Shown: piece after piece, positions 53,322 to 62,237 of the stretch
Layout: the number at the start of each line of letters is the position of its first letter
How positions within the stretch are numbered: the stretch's first letter is position 1
NCBI RefSeq assembly: GCF_900184935.1
Contig: NZ_FXYE01000002.1
Span: 992,001 to 1,056,000 of the forward strand
DNA from: Actibacterium lipolyticum
GTDB lineage: Bacteria > Pseudomonadota > Alphaproteobacteria > Rhodobacterales > Rhodobacteraceae
Direction of reading: 5' to 3'
DNA length: 64,000 nucleotides
The notes under the pieces: generated by a model
Databases searched by the model: none
What the model was told of the DNA's origin: nothing
What the model saw: the letters and a program-made list of their open reading frames with translations, nothing else
Position numbers and translations under genes: made by a program

Positions 53322-54308
53322 ATGAAACCCGGACCCCGCAATTTGATCACCGATGTTGCCGGCCTTCGAGTTGGCAATGCCGAGGACGATGGCGTTAAAA
53401 CCGGCGTCAGCGTCTTGCTGGGCGATGTGCCGTTCACGGCGGCCGTGAATGTCATGGGCGGTGCGCCCGGCACGCGGGAAACCGACCTGTTGGCCCCTGA
53501 TAAATTGGTGCAAGAAGTCGACGCGCTGGTCCTGTCGGGCGGATCGGCCTTTGGGTTGGATGCGGCATCAGGCGTGGCTGATGCGCTGCGCGAACAAGGG
53601 CGCGGCTTTGCCGTGGGCGATCAACGCGTGCCGATTGTACCCGGTGCCATCTTGTTCGACCTGCTGAACGGCGGGGCCAAAGATTGGGCCGAAAACCCCT
53701 ATAAAACGTTGGGCCGCACGGCGCTTGCCAATGCCAGTGAAACCTTCGCGCTTGGCACCAAGGGTGCCGGAACGGGCGCAACGACTGCCGCCCTGAAGGG
53801 CGGGCTTGGGTCGGCGTCTGTCGTGTTGGATTGCGGCATCACCGTTGGCGCGCTGGTCGCAGTAAATGCGCTGGGGGCCGTCACCATGGGCGATGGGCCG
53901 GAATTTTGGGCCGCTCCGTTCGAGATGAGCCACGAATTTGGCGGCAAGGGCATCGGAAAACATGACCCCCACCAAGAGCCCCGCCCCGAAGCGCGGCTGG
54001 GCGAAAACACCACAATCGCCATCATCGCCACCGACGCCGCGTTGACGCAGGCCCAAGCCACGCGGCTGGCCGTTGCTGCCCATGACGGAATGGCGCGTGC
54101 GATTGTGCCCAGTCACACGCCATTTGACGGTGATCTGATATTTACCGCAGCCACCGGGGCAAAACCCCTGCCCGACCCCGCCTTTGAGGCGCTGCGCCTT
54201 GGGCATGCCGCAGCCACCTGTCTGGCGCGCGCGATTGCGCGCGGGGTTCATCAGGCAACGCCAGCCCCCGGTGACACATTGCCAACATGGGCGGAAAAGT
54301 TCGGCTAA
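53322..54308 (+). CDS. P1 family (S58, DmpA-like) peptidase
   Basis: A 328-residue Ntn-type peptidase of family S58. NLITDVAGLRVGNAEDDGVKTGVSVLL is the family N-terminus, then LSGGSAFGLDAASGVADALREQG and TKGAGTGATTAALKGGLGSAS, where autoprocessing and the new Ser/Thr nucleophile are expected, then VAVNALG. DmpA and BapA relatives cleave N-terminal D-amino or beta-amino acids from peptides and amides. The ATG at 53322 follows GAGGATTTG. Convergent with, and overlapping by four bases, the hydrolase gene. Confidence 0.9.
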   Translation: MKPGPRNLITDVAGLRVGNAEDDGVKTGVSVLLGDVPFTAAVNVMGGAPGTRETDLLAPDKLVQEVDALVLSGGSAFGLDAASGVADALREQGRGFAVGDQRVPIVPGAILFDLLNGGAKDWAENPYKTLGRTALANASETFALGTKGAGTGATTAALKGGLGSASVVLDCGITVGALVAVNALGAVTMGDGPEFWAAPFEMSHEFGGKGIGKHDPHQEPRPEARLGENTTIAIIATDAALTQAQATRLAVAAHDGMARAIVPSHTPFDGDLIFTAATGAKPLPDPAFEALRLGHAAATCLARAIARGVHQATPAPGDTLPTWAEKFG

Positions 54309-55093
54309 CCGCCACCCAACAGCGTTTCCATCAGCCCGCTTTCAGGGTTTTGCAGGTCATCAATCACATCGAAGTGGTGCAGCCCCGGCGCGATGTGCAG
54401 CGGCACGTTCCACGCAGTGGCCAACGCCTCTGACTGTTCAAGGAACACCGGGCGTTCATCCGCCCCGACCCAGACGGTTGTTGGAACCGTCAGGGCAAGC
54501 GGTTGCAACGCCGGGCTTTCCGCAGTTGCCGCAGCCTCGTCCAGATCAAAAATCTTGTTCATCGCGGTGTGCATAAGCGGGCGAAGGTCGGCCACACCGG
54601 AAATTGGCACGGCACCGACAATTCGCTCCGCCACATCGGCGGGCAAATTCGCATCAGCACAAAGCAACCGCGCCACCAGATGCCCACCCGCCGAATGCCC
54701 GGTCAGCACGATCGGCGCTGCAACCTGTGCCGCTGCGGCCAACACTGCAGAGCGCACGTCACGGGTAATGTCGGCAATGCACACCTCTTGTGCCAAGCGG
54801 TAAGACGGCATCGCCACGGCCCAGCCCCGCGCGACCGCGCCTTCTGCCAGATGGGACCAAAGTGATTTGTCGAATTTCAACCAATACCCGCCATGAACAA
54901 ACACGACCAAACCGCGTGGGATGCCCTTGGGGGAAAACAGATCAAACCGCTGTCGGGCGTGCGTGCCATAGGGGATATCCAGCCGCGCATCCGCCTTTTC
55001 GCGCCACGACGCGGCGTCGGCGGCCCACCGTTTGGGATACGCCTCTGCTCCCTTGATGAAATCCGCATTTGAATAGGCTTCGTCGTAGTTCAT
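54305..55093 (-). CDS. Alpha/beta hydrolase (kynurenine formamidase-like)
   Basis: A 262-residue alpha/beta hydrolase. The oxyanion motif HGGYW at 67-71 and nucleophile elbow GHSAGG with Ser134 match the HGGXW formamidase/esterase group. YPKRWAADAASW and LDIPYGTHARQRFDLFSP fit kynurenine formamidase relatives. No kyn genes are near, so an amide or ester from the neighbouring pathway is as likely. The ATG at 55093 follows GGGGGC; a TTG four codons earlier is less likely. Confidence 0.83.
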   Translation of the reverse strand: MNYDEAYSNADFIKGAEAYPKRWAADAASWREKADARLDIPYGTHARQRFDLFSPKGIPRGLVVFVHGGYWLKFDKSLWSHLAEGAVARGWAVAMPSYRLAQEVCIADITRDVRSAVLAAAAQVAAPIVLTGHSAGGHLVARLLCADANLPADVAERIVGAVPISGVADLRPLMHTAMNKIFDLDEAAATAESPALQPLALTVPTTVWVGADERPVFLEQSEALATAWNVPLHIAPGLHHFDVIDDLQNPESGLMETLLGGG

Positions 55094-55166
55094 CGCGGCC
55101 CCCAATCTGGCTGGACATAGCTGCCTGTGCGTGCTCTTCCATTACCAATCATTAGGAGGAAGATAT

Positions 55167-56639
55167 ATGCCCGCAACCGATCTTACCCAACTCCTGAAAG
55201 ATCCGTCGCTTTTTGTGACGAAGGCCTTTGTTGCCGGGGAATGGGTCGAAGCCGACAACGGTGCAACGTTTGACGTTACCAACCCCGCCCGCGGCGACGT
55301 TATCTGCGCTGTCCCCGATCTGGGCCGCGCCGAAACTGCGCGCGCCATTGCCGCCGGTGAGCAGGCGCAAAAGGAATGGGGCAAACGCACCGCGAAAGAG
55401 CGCGCCAATATCCTGCGCCGCTGGTTCGACCTGATGATGGAAAACCAAGACGATCTTGGCCTTATCCTGACGGCTGAAATGGGCAAACCCGTTGCCGAAG
55501 CCAAGGGCGAAGTTGCCTATGGCGCGTCCTTCATCGAATGGTTCGCCGAAGAGGGAAAACGGATTTACGGCGAAACCATCCCCGGCCACCAACCCGACAA
55601 GCGGATCACCGTAATCCGCCAGCCAATCGGTGTTGTCGGCGCGATCACGCCCTGGAATTTCCCCAACGCGATGATCACCCGAAAAGCTGGCCCCGCACTG
55701 GCTGCGGGGTGCGCGTTTATCTCCAAGCCTGCGGCGGAAACCCCGCTATCGGCGCTGGCGCTGGCCGTGCTGGCCGAACGCGCGGGCCTGCCCAAGGGCA
55801 TGCTTTCGGTCATCACGTCATCCGACGCGCCCGGCATCGGGCAAGAGTTCTGCGAAAACCCCGCCGTTCGCAAATTGACCTTTACCGGCTCCACCAACGT
55901 GGGCCGCATCCTGCTGCGGCAAGCCGCCGATCAGGTGATCAAATGTTCAATGGAACTGGGCGGCAACGCGCCCTTCATCGTGTTTGATGATGCCGATCTG
56001 GACGAAGCGGTTATCGGCGCGATTGCCTGCAAGTTCCGCAACAACGGCCAAACCTGCGTCTGCGCGAACCGCATCTATGTACAGGCCGGAGTCTATGACG
56101 CCTTCGCCGAAAAACTGACGAAAGCGGTTGCCGCATTGAAGGTTGGCGATGGCCTAAGCGGAGAGGCTGATCTTGGCCCGCTGATCACCGACAAAGCCGT
56201 CGAAAAGGTCGAAGAACACATCGCGGATGCCACAGCCAAAGGTGCGCAGATCATCCTTGGCGGCAAACGCCACGAAAAAGGCGGCACATTCTTCGAACCC
56301 ACCATCGTGACCGGTGCCACGCAGGATATGCAGTTTTCGCAGGATGAAACCTTCGGCCCGCTTGCGCCGCTGTTCAAGTTCGAGGACGAGGACGACGTGA
56401 TCGCCATGGCCAATGACACGATCTTTGGCCTTGCCTCGTATTTCTATGCCAACGACCTAAGCCGCGTTTATAAAGTGGCCGAGGCGTTGGAATACGGGAT
56501 CGTTGGCGTGAACACCGGCATCATTTCGACCGAAGTCGCACCGTTTGGCGGGGTCAAACAATCCGGCCTTGGCCGCGAAGGATCCAGCCACGGGATCGAA
56601 GACTATCTGGAAATGAAATACATCTGCATGTCAGTCTAA
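55167..56639 (+). CDS. gabD: Succinate-semialdehyde dehydrogenase
   Basis: A 490-residue ALDH of the GabD type. FVAGEWVEADNGATFDVTNPA opens the fold; GAITPWNFPNAMITRK, FTGSTNVGRILL, ELGGNAPFIVFDDADLD and NNGQTCVCANRIYV carry the NAD site, catalytic Glu and catalytic Cys. IISTEVAPFGGVKQSGLGREG is the GabD C-terminal signature. It oxidises succinate semialdehyde to succinate, the end of GABA and several amide pathways. AGGAGGAAGATAT precedes the ATG. Confidence 0.94.
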   Translation: MPATDLTQLLKDPSLFVTKAFVAGEWVEADNGATFDVTNPARGDVICAVPDLGRAETARAIAAGEQAQKEWGKRTAKERANILRRWFDLMMENQDDLGLILTAEMGKPVAEAKGEVAYGASFIEWFAEEGKRIYGETIPGHQPDKRITVIRQPIGVVGAITPWNFPNAMITRKAGPALAAGCAFISKPAAETPLSALALAVLAERAGLPKGMLSVITSSDAPGIGQEFCENPAVRKLTFTGSTNVGRILLRQAADQVIKCSMELGGNAPFIVFDDADLDEAVIGAIACKFRNNGQTCVCANRIYVQAGVYDAFAEKLTKAVAALKVGDGLSGEADLGPLITDKAVEKVEEHIADATAKGAQIILGGKRHEKGGTFFEPTIVTGATQDMQFSQDETFGPLAPLFKFEDEDDVIAMANDTIFGLASYFYANDLSRVYKVAEALEYGIVGVNTGIISTEVAPFGGVKQSGLGREGSSHGIEDYLEMKYICMSV

Positions 56640-56640
56640 C

Positions 56641-56661
56641 GTCGGTTTTCACAAAACCGAC
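56641..56661 (+). terminator. Hairpin right after gabD
   Basis: GTCGGTTTT at 56641-56649 pairs perfectly with AAAACCGAC at 56653-56661 around CAC. It begins two bases after the stop codon. No T run follows, so it is only a probable transcript end. Confidence 0.5.
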
Positions 56662-56737
56662 ACGCAAGTGTTACGCGCGGGTCATGGGAAATCGCCAATG
56701 GGTTCAGGCACTAACCTGAATCTGGGGGATCCTTTCC

Positions 56738-58903
56738 ATGACCGCACGCTTGCTTGGCCTGACGTCAGTGATTGCGCTGACAGCAGGGGCCGCTTCGGCC
56801 GAAATGAATTTCAACCGCATCGCGTCTATCGCGACCATCGGCAACATGGCCGAAGGCGAAGATACCGCCCGCGAATCTTCGGCCGAGATTGTCGCCGCCA
56901 CCGCCGATGGCATGACGCTGGTCTACACCGACAGCCCGCTAGAGGTGCTTGGTCTGATCGACATCACCGACCCCAAGGCACCTGCGCCCAAGGGCAACAT
57001 TGAACTGGGCGGCGAACCCACTTCGGTCGCCGTTGTCGGCGCCTCCGCGCTGGTCGGTGTGAACACATCGGAAAGCTACACCGCGCCATCGGGTTACATC
57101 GCCTCCATCAACACCGCTGACGGCTCGGAAACGGCCCGCTGCGATCTGGGTGGCCAGCCAGACAGCGTTGCCGCCGCAAAAGACGGCTCTTTCGTTGCAG
57201 TCGCTATCGAGAATGAGCGCGACGAAGACCTAGGCGATGGCCGCACCGGCCAGATGCCCGCCGGCATGCTGATTACCGTCGGCCTGACAGCCGACGGCAC
57301 GCTGGACTGTGGCACGCTGAACACCGTGGATATGACCGGCCTTGCCGACGTCAGCCCCGAAGACCCAGAGCCCGAGTTTGTTGACATCAACTCTCTTGGC
57401 GAAACCGTTGTGACCTTGCAGGAAAACAACCATCTGGTTGTTGTCGGCAAAGACGGCACGATCTTGAACCACTTTTCCGCTGGTGCCGTTGATCTGGAAG
57501 GCATCGACGCCACGGATGAACGCGGCGCGATGATCTTCACCGAAAGCCAAATGGCCCGCGTTCGCGAACCCGATGCGGTGAAATGGCTGACCGACGATCT
57601 GTTCGCCACCGCCAACGAAGGCGACATGGACGGCGGTTCGCGCGGCTGGACGATCTTCAACAAGGACGGCTCGGTTGTTTATGACGCTGGCACCACGTTC
57701 GAACACGGGCTGGTTCAGATCGGCCACTATCCCGACAAACGCTCTGACTCAAAGGGTGTTGAGCCTGAGTCCATCGAAACCGCAACCTTCGGCGGCACCC
57801 CGATGGTTTTCGTTGGCGCCGAACGCGCGTCCGCCGTTGGCGTTTATGACGTGACCAACCCGGCAAACCCCGTTTTGAAACAAATCCTGCCATCGGGCAT
57901 CGGGCCAGAGGGTTACGTTGCCATCCCTGAACGCAACCTGCTGATCTCGGCCAACGAGGTTGACCTGATCGAAGACGGCGGCGTCCGCAGCCACGTTTCA
58001 ATCTTTGAATATCAGGATGCGCCCGCCGCCTATCCACAGCTTACCTCTGCCGGTGCGGATGAACTGATTGGCTGGGGCGCGATTTCGGGTATGGTTGCGG
58101 ACGCTGACGGCACCGTTTGGGCCGTGAACGACAGCTTTTATGGCTATCAGCCTTCGATCTTTAAGATCGACGCCAGCCAGAAACCTGCCCGCATCACCGA
58201 TGTGATCCGCGTGAACCGCAAAGGCCACGCCGCGCAGAAGCTGGACCTTGAAGGCATCACAACCGACGGCAATGGCGGCTTTTGGCTCGCCTCTGAAGGG
58301 CGGACCGACCGCATGATCCCGCACGGCATCTATAGGGTGAACGGCAAGGGTGAGATCAAAGAAGAAATCGCCCTGCCCGCAGAGCTTTTGGCCGTTGAGA
58401 AACGGTTTGGTTTTGAGGGTATCACCATGATCGGTGACACACTTTGGATGGCGGTTCAGCGTGAATGGGCGGACGATCCGAAGAACCACGTTAAACTGGT
58501 GGCCTATAACACCAAGACCGAAGAATGGGGTGCCGTTCACTATCCCAAGGCCGCGCCTGCCAAGGGGTGGGTTGGCTTGTCAGAAATCGTGGCGAATGGC
58601 GATTGGGTTTACGTGATCGAACGTGACAACCAGATCGGCGCAGATGCCGTGACCAAAAAGGTTTACCGCATCCCCGCAGCAGAAATGCAGCCCGCCGCGC
58701 TGGGTGGCGATCTGCCGGTTGTCTCTAAGGAAGAGGTTCACGACCTGCTGCCCGACCTGGCTTCATACGGCGGCTATGTTGTGGACAAGGTCGAAGGTCT
58801 GGCCATCCTGCCAAACGGAGAGATGTTCGTTTCCACCGACAATGACGGAGTCGACGACAGTTCGGGCGAGACGTTCTTCTTTTCGATCGGCAAAGCGGAA
58901 TAA
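56738..58903 (+). CDS. Large secreted phytase-like beta-propeller protein
   Basis: A 721-residue exported protein with a signal peptide (ARLLGLTSVIALTAGAASA, cleavage near 22). Residues about 25-400 form beta-propeller repeats of the choice-of-anchor/LVIVD type (LIDITDPKAPAPKG, VYDVTNPANPVLKQ). Residues about 430-720 match the esterase-like phytase domain: LDLEGITTDGNGGFWLASEG, RFGFEGITMIGDTLWMAVQ and KVEGLAILPNGEMFVSTDNDGVDDSSGE. The last carries acidic metal ligands. It may release phosphate outside the cytosol. GGGGGATCC precedes the ATG. Monocistronic, with a strong terminator. Confidence 0.85.
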   Translation: MTARLLGLTSVIALTAGAASAEMNFNRIASIATIGNMAEGEDTARESSAEIVAATADGMTLVYTDSPLEVLGLIDITDPKAPAPKGNIELGGEPTSVAVVGASALVGVNTSESYTAPSGYIASINTADGSETARCDLGGQPDSVAAAKDGSFVAVAIENERDEDLGDGRTGQMPAGMLITVGLTADGTLDCGTLNTVDMTGLADVSPEDPEPEFVDINSLGETVVTLQENNHLVVVGKDGTILNHFSAGAVDLEGIDATDERGAMIFTESQMARVREPDAVKWLTDDLFATANEGDMDGGSRGWTIFNKDGSVVYDAGTTFEHGLVQIGHYPDKRSDSKGVEPESIETATFGGTPMVFVGAERASAVGVYDVTNPANPVLKQILPSGIGPEGYVAIPERNLLISANEVDLIEDGGVRSHVSIFEYQDAPAAYPQLTSAGADELIGWGAISGMVADADGTVWAVNDSFYGYQPSIFKIDASQKPARITDVIRVNRKGHAAQKLDLEGITTDGNGGFWLASEGRTDRMIPHGIYRVNGKGEIKEEIALPAELLAVEKRFGFEGITMIGDTLWMAVQREWADDPKNHVKLVAYNTKTEEWGAVHYPKAAPAKGWVGLSEIVANGDWVYVIERDNQIGADAVTKKVYRIPAAEMQPAALGGDLPVVSKEEVHDLLPDLASYGGYVVDKVEGLAILPNGEMFVSTDNDGVDDSSGETFFFSIGKAE

Positions 58904-58920
58904 AACGCGATAGAAAAACG

Positions 58921-58950
58921 AAAGGGAGGGGCCATTGCCCCTCCCTTTTA
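58921..58950. terminator. Bidirectional terminator
   Basis: Arms 58921-58932 and 58937-58948 form a perfect 12-bp stem with loop CATT. AAA and TTT end the stem on both strands, so it can end the phytase-like gene and the minus-strand gene beyond it. Confidence 0.85.
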
Positions 58951-58975
58951 CGTTTCGTCCGCTTGTCGCGCGGCG

Positions 58976-59317
58976 TTAGTTATAGGCCAGCTCTGTTTTC
59001 ACAGGTGCCGTGGTCACAACCAACGCATCTGCAACACGCTCAAAGCTGTAGGCAGTGCCGGTTTGACCGGGCAGGCCAAAAACAACGTGGTCGCCGTTTT
59101 CCAGACGCATCTGCAGCTTTTGCGGCGCGGTCTCGTCACGGGTGACGTAATAGGCAACAACTTCGAACGCGTCGTCGGATTGGGTCCAGTAAACCGACAT
59201 ATCAACGGCATTGGTGTGAAGCGTTCCACCGGCCAATGGGGAAGACAGGGTCAGCGTATCGGCAGAAACGGCAAACGGGGCGGCGGCCATAAGGGCCGCA
59301 AGGGTCATGGCTTTCAT
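58976..59317 (-). CDS. Small secreted protein, unknown
   Basis: A 113-residue protein with a signal peptide (MKAMTLAALMAAAPFAVSA). The mature part is beta-rich and acidic (GTLHTNAVDMSVYWTQSDDAFEVVAYYV, then MRLENGDHVVFGLPGQTGTAYSFERVADALVV). No cysteine or known motif. A start three codons later is also possible. A longer upstream frame is not convincing because the leader would be lost. Confidence 0.68.
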   Translation of the reverse strand: MKAMTLAALMAAAPFAVSADTLTLSSPLAGGTLHTNAVDMSVYWTQSDDAFEVVAYYVTRDETAPQKLQMRLENGDHVVFGLPGQTGTAYSFERVADALVVTTAPVKTELAYN

Positions 59318-59634
59318 AACATTTGCTTTCAGATTTGGGGTTTGTGGCGGCAATTGCCTGCCATCAATTTCTGCGATGCAGCATCTCATGTGCGCCCGAG
59401 TGTGAAAATACCCAATGCCGAATACCAGATATGCAGTTAAAACAAGGGGATAACGGCATGCAACGGTCCACAAACCGGCCAAGCCACTGTGCGGCCGCAG
59501 AAAAACCGCCCAAAGGCGGCGCTGTCCGACCCCTTTCAAAAACGGCATGCATGTCAAAATGGTCTGAGACCGTCACAGATTTTTTTCAAATCCGTTCCAA
59601 GGATTGACCTTTTGAAAGCGTCCAACCCAATGTC
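59318..59634. other. 317-base intergenic region, nothing clear
   Basis: It separates the divergent secreted-protein and sigma factor genes and should hold both promoters. I found no gene, no strong hairpin and no convincing ECF-type promoter by eye. The part next to the sigma gene is AT-rich. Confidence 0.5.
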
Positions 59635-60180
59635 ATGCGCATGAATACATCAGACGAAGCTTTGGCAATTGCCGCCGCAAACGGGGATAGGGATGCTTTC
59701 GCCGCCCTCCTTTCCCGTCAATACGACCGGCTGTTCGCCTTCGCCTTTCGCCTAACCGGTACGCGCCATGATGCCGAAGACCTGACACAAGACATCTGTG
59801 CCGCGCTGCCCGGAAAATTGCGCAACTTTCGTGCGGATGCCCGGTTCACCACATGGCTTTACCGTGTTGCGGTGAACGCCGCGCATGACCGCCGCCGCCG
59901 CGCCGCCACCCACGCCCGCGCCGCCGATGGCTGGGGCGACTGGGAGGTGAACCGGCAAGCCTCTAACCAAGAGGCCGCGACCCAACTGGATTGGCTAACC
60001 AAGGCCATGTCCACCCTGCCCGACGATCTGCGCGACACCGTCGCCCTGACCTTGGGCGAAGAACTGACTCAATCTGAAACCGCGCAGGTTCTGGGCCTTT
60101 CCGAAGGAACAATCGCATGGCGCATGGCGCAGGTGAAAGATCACCTCCGTGCGTTGCATCAAAAGGAAGAACAGGCATGA
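59635..60180 (+). CDS. ECF-type RNA polymerase sigma factor
   Basis: A 181-residue sigma-70 family protein with only regions 2 and 4. Region 2 is RQYDRLFAFAFRLTGTRHDAEDLTQDI (residues 28-56) and WLYRVAVNAAHDRRRR (77-92). Region 4 is LPDDLRDTVALTLGEELTQSETAQVLGLSEGTIAWRMAQVKDHLR. It would direct polymerase to a small regulon. An ATG at 59641 is an alternative start. Its stop overlaps the vWA gene start as ATGA, the position of an anti-sigma gene. Confidence 0.9.
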   Translation: MRMNTSDEALAIAAANGDRDAFAALLSRQYDRLFAFAFRLTGTRHDAEDLTQDICAALPGKLRNFRADARFTTWLYRVAVNAAHDRRRRAATHARAADGWGDWEVNRQASNQEAATQLDWLTKAMSTLPDDLRDTVALTLGEELTQSETAQVLGLSEGTIAWRMAQVKDHLRALHQKEEQA

Positions 60181-62099
60181 ATGACGAATTCGACAGCCTG
60201 AAAGCCGCCCTTAAGGCCGCGCCGCCCGCCCCCGATGCGGATGCCAAGGCGCGCGCGCTGCGCATCGCTCAGGAAAATTTCGATCAGCACCAAGAAACCC
60301 GCGCCGCCGCGCGTCAGACAGATAAGCGCCCGACACTGGGCGCGCGTTTGTCTGAAGGAGTTGATTGGATGTTCAAGACCCTAACCACCCGCGCCGCCCT
60401 TGCCGCCACGACCGGCATCGCCACCGTGGCCGTCGCCTTTTTCGTGATTGCCCCTCAACTGGACCCGACCGGCGTCCCCACCCAGACAGACGCCTCCAAA
60501 ACCAAGGCCCCAGCCACCGTTATTGCAGATGACCTTGGCGCACTGGTCCGATCTGACCGCGCCGCGCCCGAAACAGCGCTGCGCAAAATAGCACCTGCGC
60601 CCCAAGCGACCGCGCCAGAGGTCCTTATGATGGAACCCGAGGCTGCCTTCGGCGGACAGATGTCGCCCGCCGTCGATGACTATGCCGTCATGCCCCCACA
60701 AGGCGGAACCGAAGCTTTCGCCAACGGCGAACCGAACCCGCTGAAAATCACCTCCCAAGAGCCCGTCTCGACCTTCTCGATCGATGTGGACACGGCGTCC
60801 TATGCGATCATCCGCTCGTCGCTTAACAACGGCCAACTACCGCCCCCCGACGCGGTGCGCGTGGAAGAGATGGTGAACTATTTCCCCTACGCCTATCCCG
60901 CCCCAGAAGGGGACGCGCCGTTCCAGCCAACCGTTTCGGTCATTCCCACGCCATGGAACGACGACACACAGCTGGTACATATCGCCATCCAAGGTGCCCT
61001 TCCTGAAACCACGGAACGCCCCCCGCTAAACCTTGTCTTCCTGATCGACACCTCGGGTTCGATGAATAGCCAGAACAAGCTGCCGCTGCTCAAGCAATCC
61101 TTCCGGCTGATGCTGTCCAAGCTGCGCCCCGAAGATGAGGTGGCAATCGTCACCTACGCGGGCAGTGCCGGTCAGGTTCTGGCGCCCACCCCCGCGTCAG
61201 ATCGCAACACAATCCTTGCGGCGCTGTCGCAACTTGACGCTGGCGGCTCCACCGCTGGGCAAGCGGGCCTGCAACAGGCCTATGCCACTGCCGAAACCAT
61301 GACGAAAGAAGGCGAGGTGACCCGCGTCCTCCTTGCCACTGATGGGGATTTCAACGTTGGTCTGTCCGACCCAAAGGCGCTGGAAACCTTCATTTCTGGC
61401 AAACGCGATCAGGGCACCTATCTTTCCGTCCTCGGCTTTGGGCGGGGAAATCTGGATGATGCGACGATGCAGGCGCTCGCCCAAAACGGCAACGGCCAAG
61501 CCGCCTATATCGATACCTTGAACGAGGCGCAGAAGGTTCTTGTCGATCAACTCTCCGGCGCGCTGTTCCCCATTGCGAACGACGTGAAAATTCAGGTCGA
61601 GTTTAACCCCGCCGCTGTCGCCGAATACCGGCTGATCGGCTATGAAACCCGCGCCCTCAACCGCGAAGATTTCAACAACGACAAAGTCGACGCCGGTGAA
61701 ATCGGCGCAGGCCACAACGTCACCGCACTGTACGAGGTAACGCCGGTCGGCTCTCCCGCCGTGCTGAACGATCCGCTGCGCTACAGCGCCGAACAGACCA
61801 CAGCCCAAACCGACGAACTCGGTTTCTTACGCCTTCGCTACAAGTCACCCGGCGACGCCGACAGCCAGCTGATCGAAACGCCGATTGCGACGATGGTCAC
61901 GGAAGCATCGAACGACACCCGCTTTGCCACCGCTATTGCCGGCTTTGGCCAGCTTTTGCGCGATCAAAAATACCTTAGGGATTGGACCATCGATCAGGCC
62001 ATCGACCTTGCCAATTCCGCCAAAGGCGCTGATCCCTACGGATACCGGGCCGAGGCTGTGAACCTGATGCGTCTTTACCAAAGCCTAAGCGCCGAATAA
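60177..62099 (+). CDS. Membrane vWA domain protein (YfbK-like, DUF3520), possible anti-sigma factor
   Basis: A 640-residue protein. Residues 1-70 are cytosolic and helical (EFDSLKAALKAAPPAPDADAKARALRIAQENF). A membrane helix follows at about 71-93. Outside the cytosol are a YfbK-type N-terminal part (STFSIDVDTASYAIIRSSL, EEMVNYFPY), a vWA domain with complete MIDAS motif DTSGSM at 291-296, then LLATDGDFNVG, and a DUF3520 tail. vWA domains bind metal and partner proteins. The short N-terminus in front of the membrane and overlap with an ECF sigma gene suggest it holds or senses for that sigma factor; this is inferred. Confidence 0.88.
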   Translation: MNDEFDSLKAALKAAPPAPDADAKARALRIAQENFDQHQETRAAARQTDKRPTLGARLSEGVDWMFKTLTTRAALAATTGIATVAVAFFVIAPQLDPTGVPTQTDASKTKAPATVIADDLGALVRSDRAAPETALRKIAPAPQATAPEVLMMEPEAAFGGQMSPAVDDYAVMPPQGGTEAFANGEPNPLKITSQEPVSTFSIDVDTASYAIIRSSLNNGQLPPPDAVRVEEMVNYFPYAYPAPEGDAPFQPTVSVIPTPWNDDTQLVHIAIQGALPETTERPPLNLVFLIDTSGSMNSQNKLPLLKQSFRLMLSKLRPEDEVAIVTYAGSAGQVLAPTPASDRNTILAALSQLDAGGSTAGQAGLQQAYATAETMTKEGEVTRVLLATDGDFNVGLSDPKALETFISGKRDQGTYLSVLGFGRGNLDDATMQALAQNGNGQAAYIDTLNEAQKVLVDQLSGALFPIANDVKIQVEFNPAAVAEYRLIGYETRALNREDFNNDKVDAGEIGAGHNVTALYEVTPVGSPAVLNDPLRYSAEQTTAQTDELGFLRLRYKSPGDADSQLIETPIATMVTEASNDTRFATAIAGFGQLLRDQKYLRDWTIDQAIDLANSAKGADPYGYRAEAVNLMRLYQSLSAE

Positions 62100-62132
62100 C
62101 CGGCCCAGCCGCTGCAAATATGCTTGGGGGTT

Positions 62133-62151
62133 TGGGGGCAGAAAGCCCCCA
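62133..62151 (+). terminator. Hairpin after the vWA gene
   Basis: TGGGGGC at 62133-62139 pairs with GCCCCCA at 62145-62151 around AGAAA. There is no T run, so termination strength is unclear. Confidence 0.4.
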
Positions 62152-62179
62152 TAACCTGAGGCCCGAATGGGCCGAGGCA

Positions 62180-62213
62180 AAAGAAATGGCGCGTGGCCAG
62201 CCGGCCACGCGCC
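62180..62213 (-). terminator. Probable terminator of hsp20
   Basis: Arms 62188-62198 and 62203-62213 form a perfect 11-bp stem with loop AGCC. The minus strand continues ATTTCTTTTG, 25 bases past the hsp20 stop. Confidence 0.65.
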
Positions 62214-62237
62214 TCCGTTTCGTTACGCATAAAAGCC

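Noticed and set aside
62100-62237. Three hairpins in a row, first taken as mobile element ends
   Set aside because: No transposase, target duplication or partner repeat is present; they fit transcript ends of the vWA and hsp20 genes.
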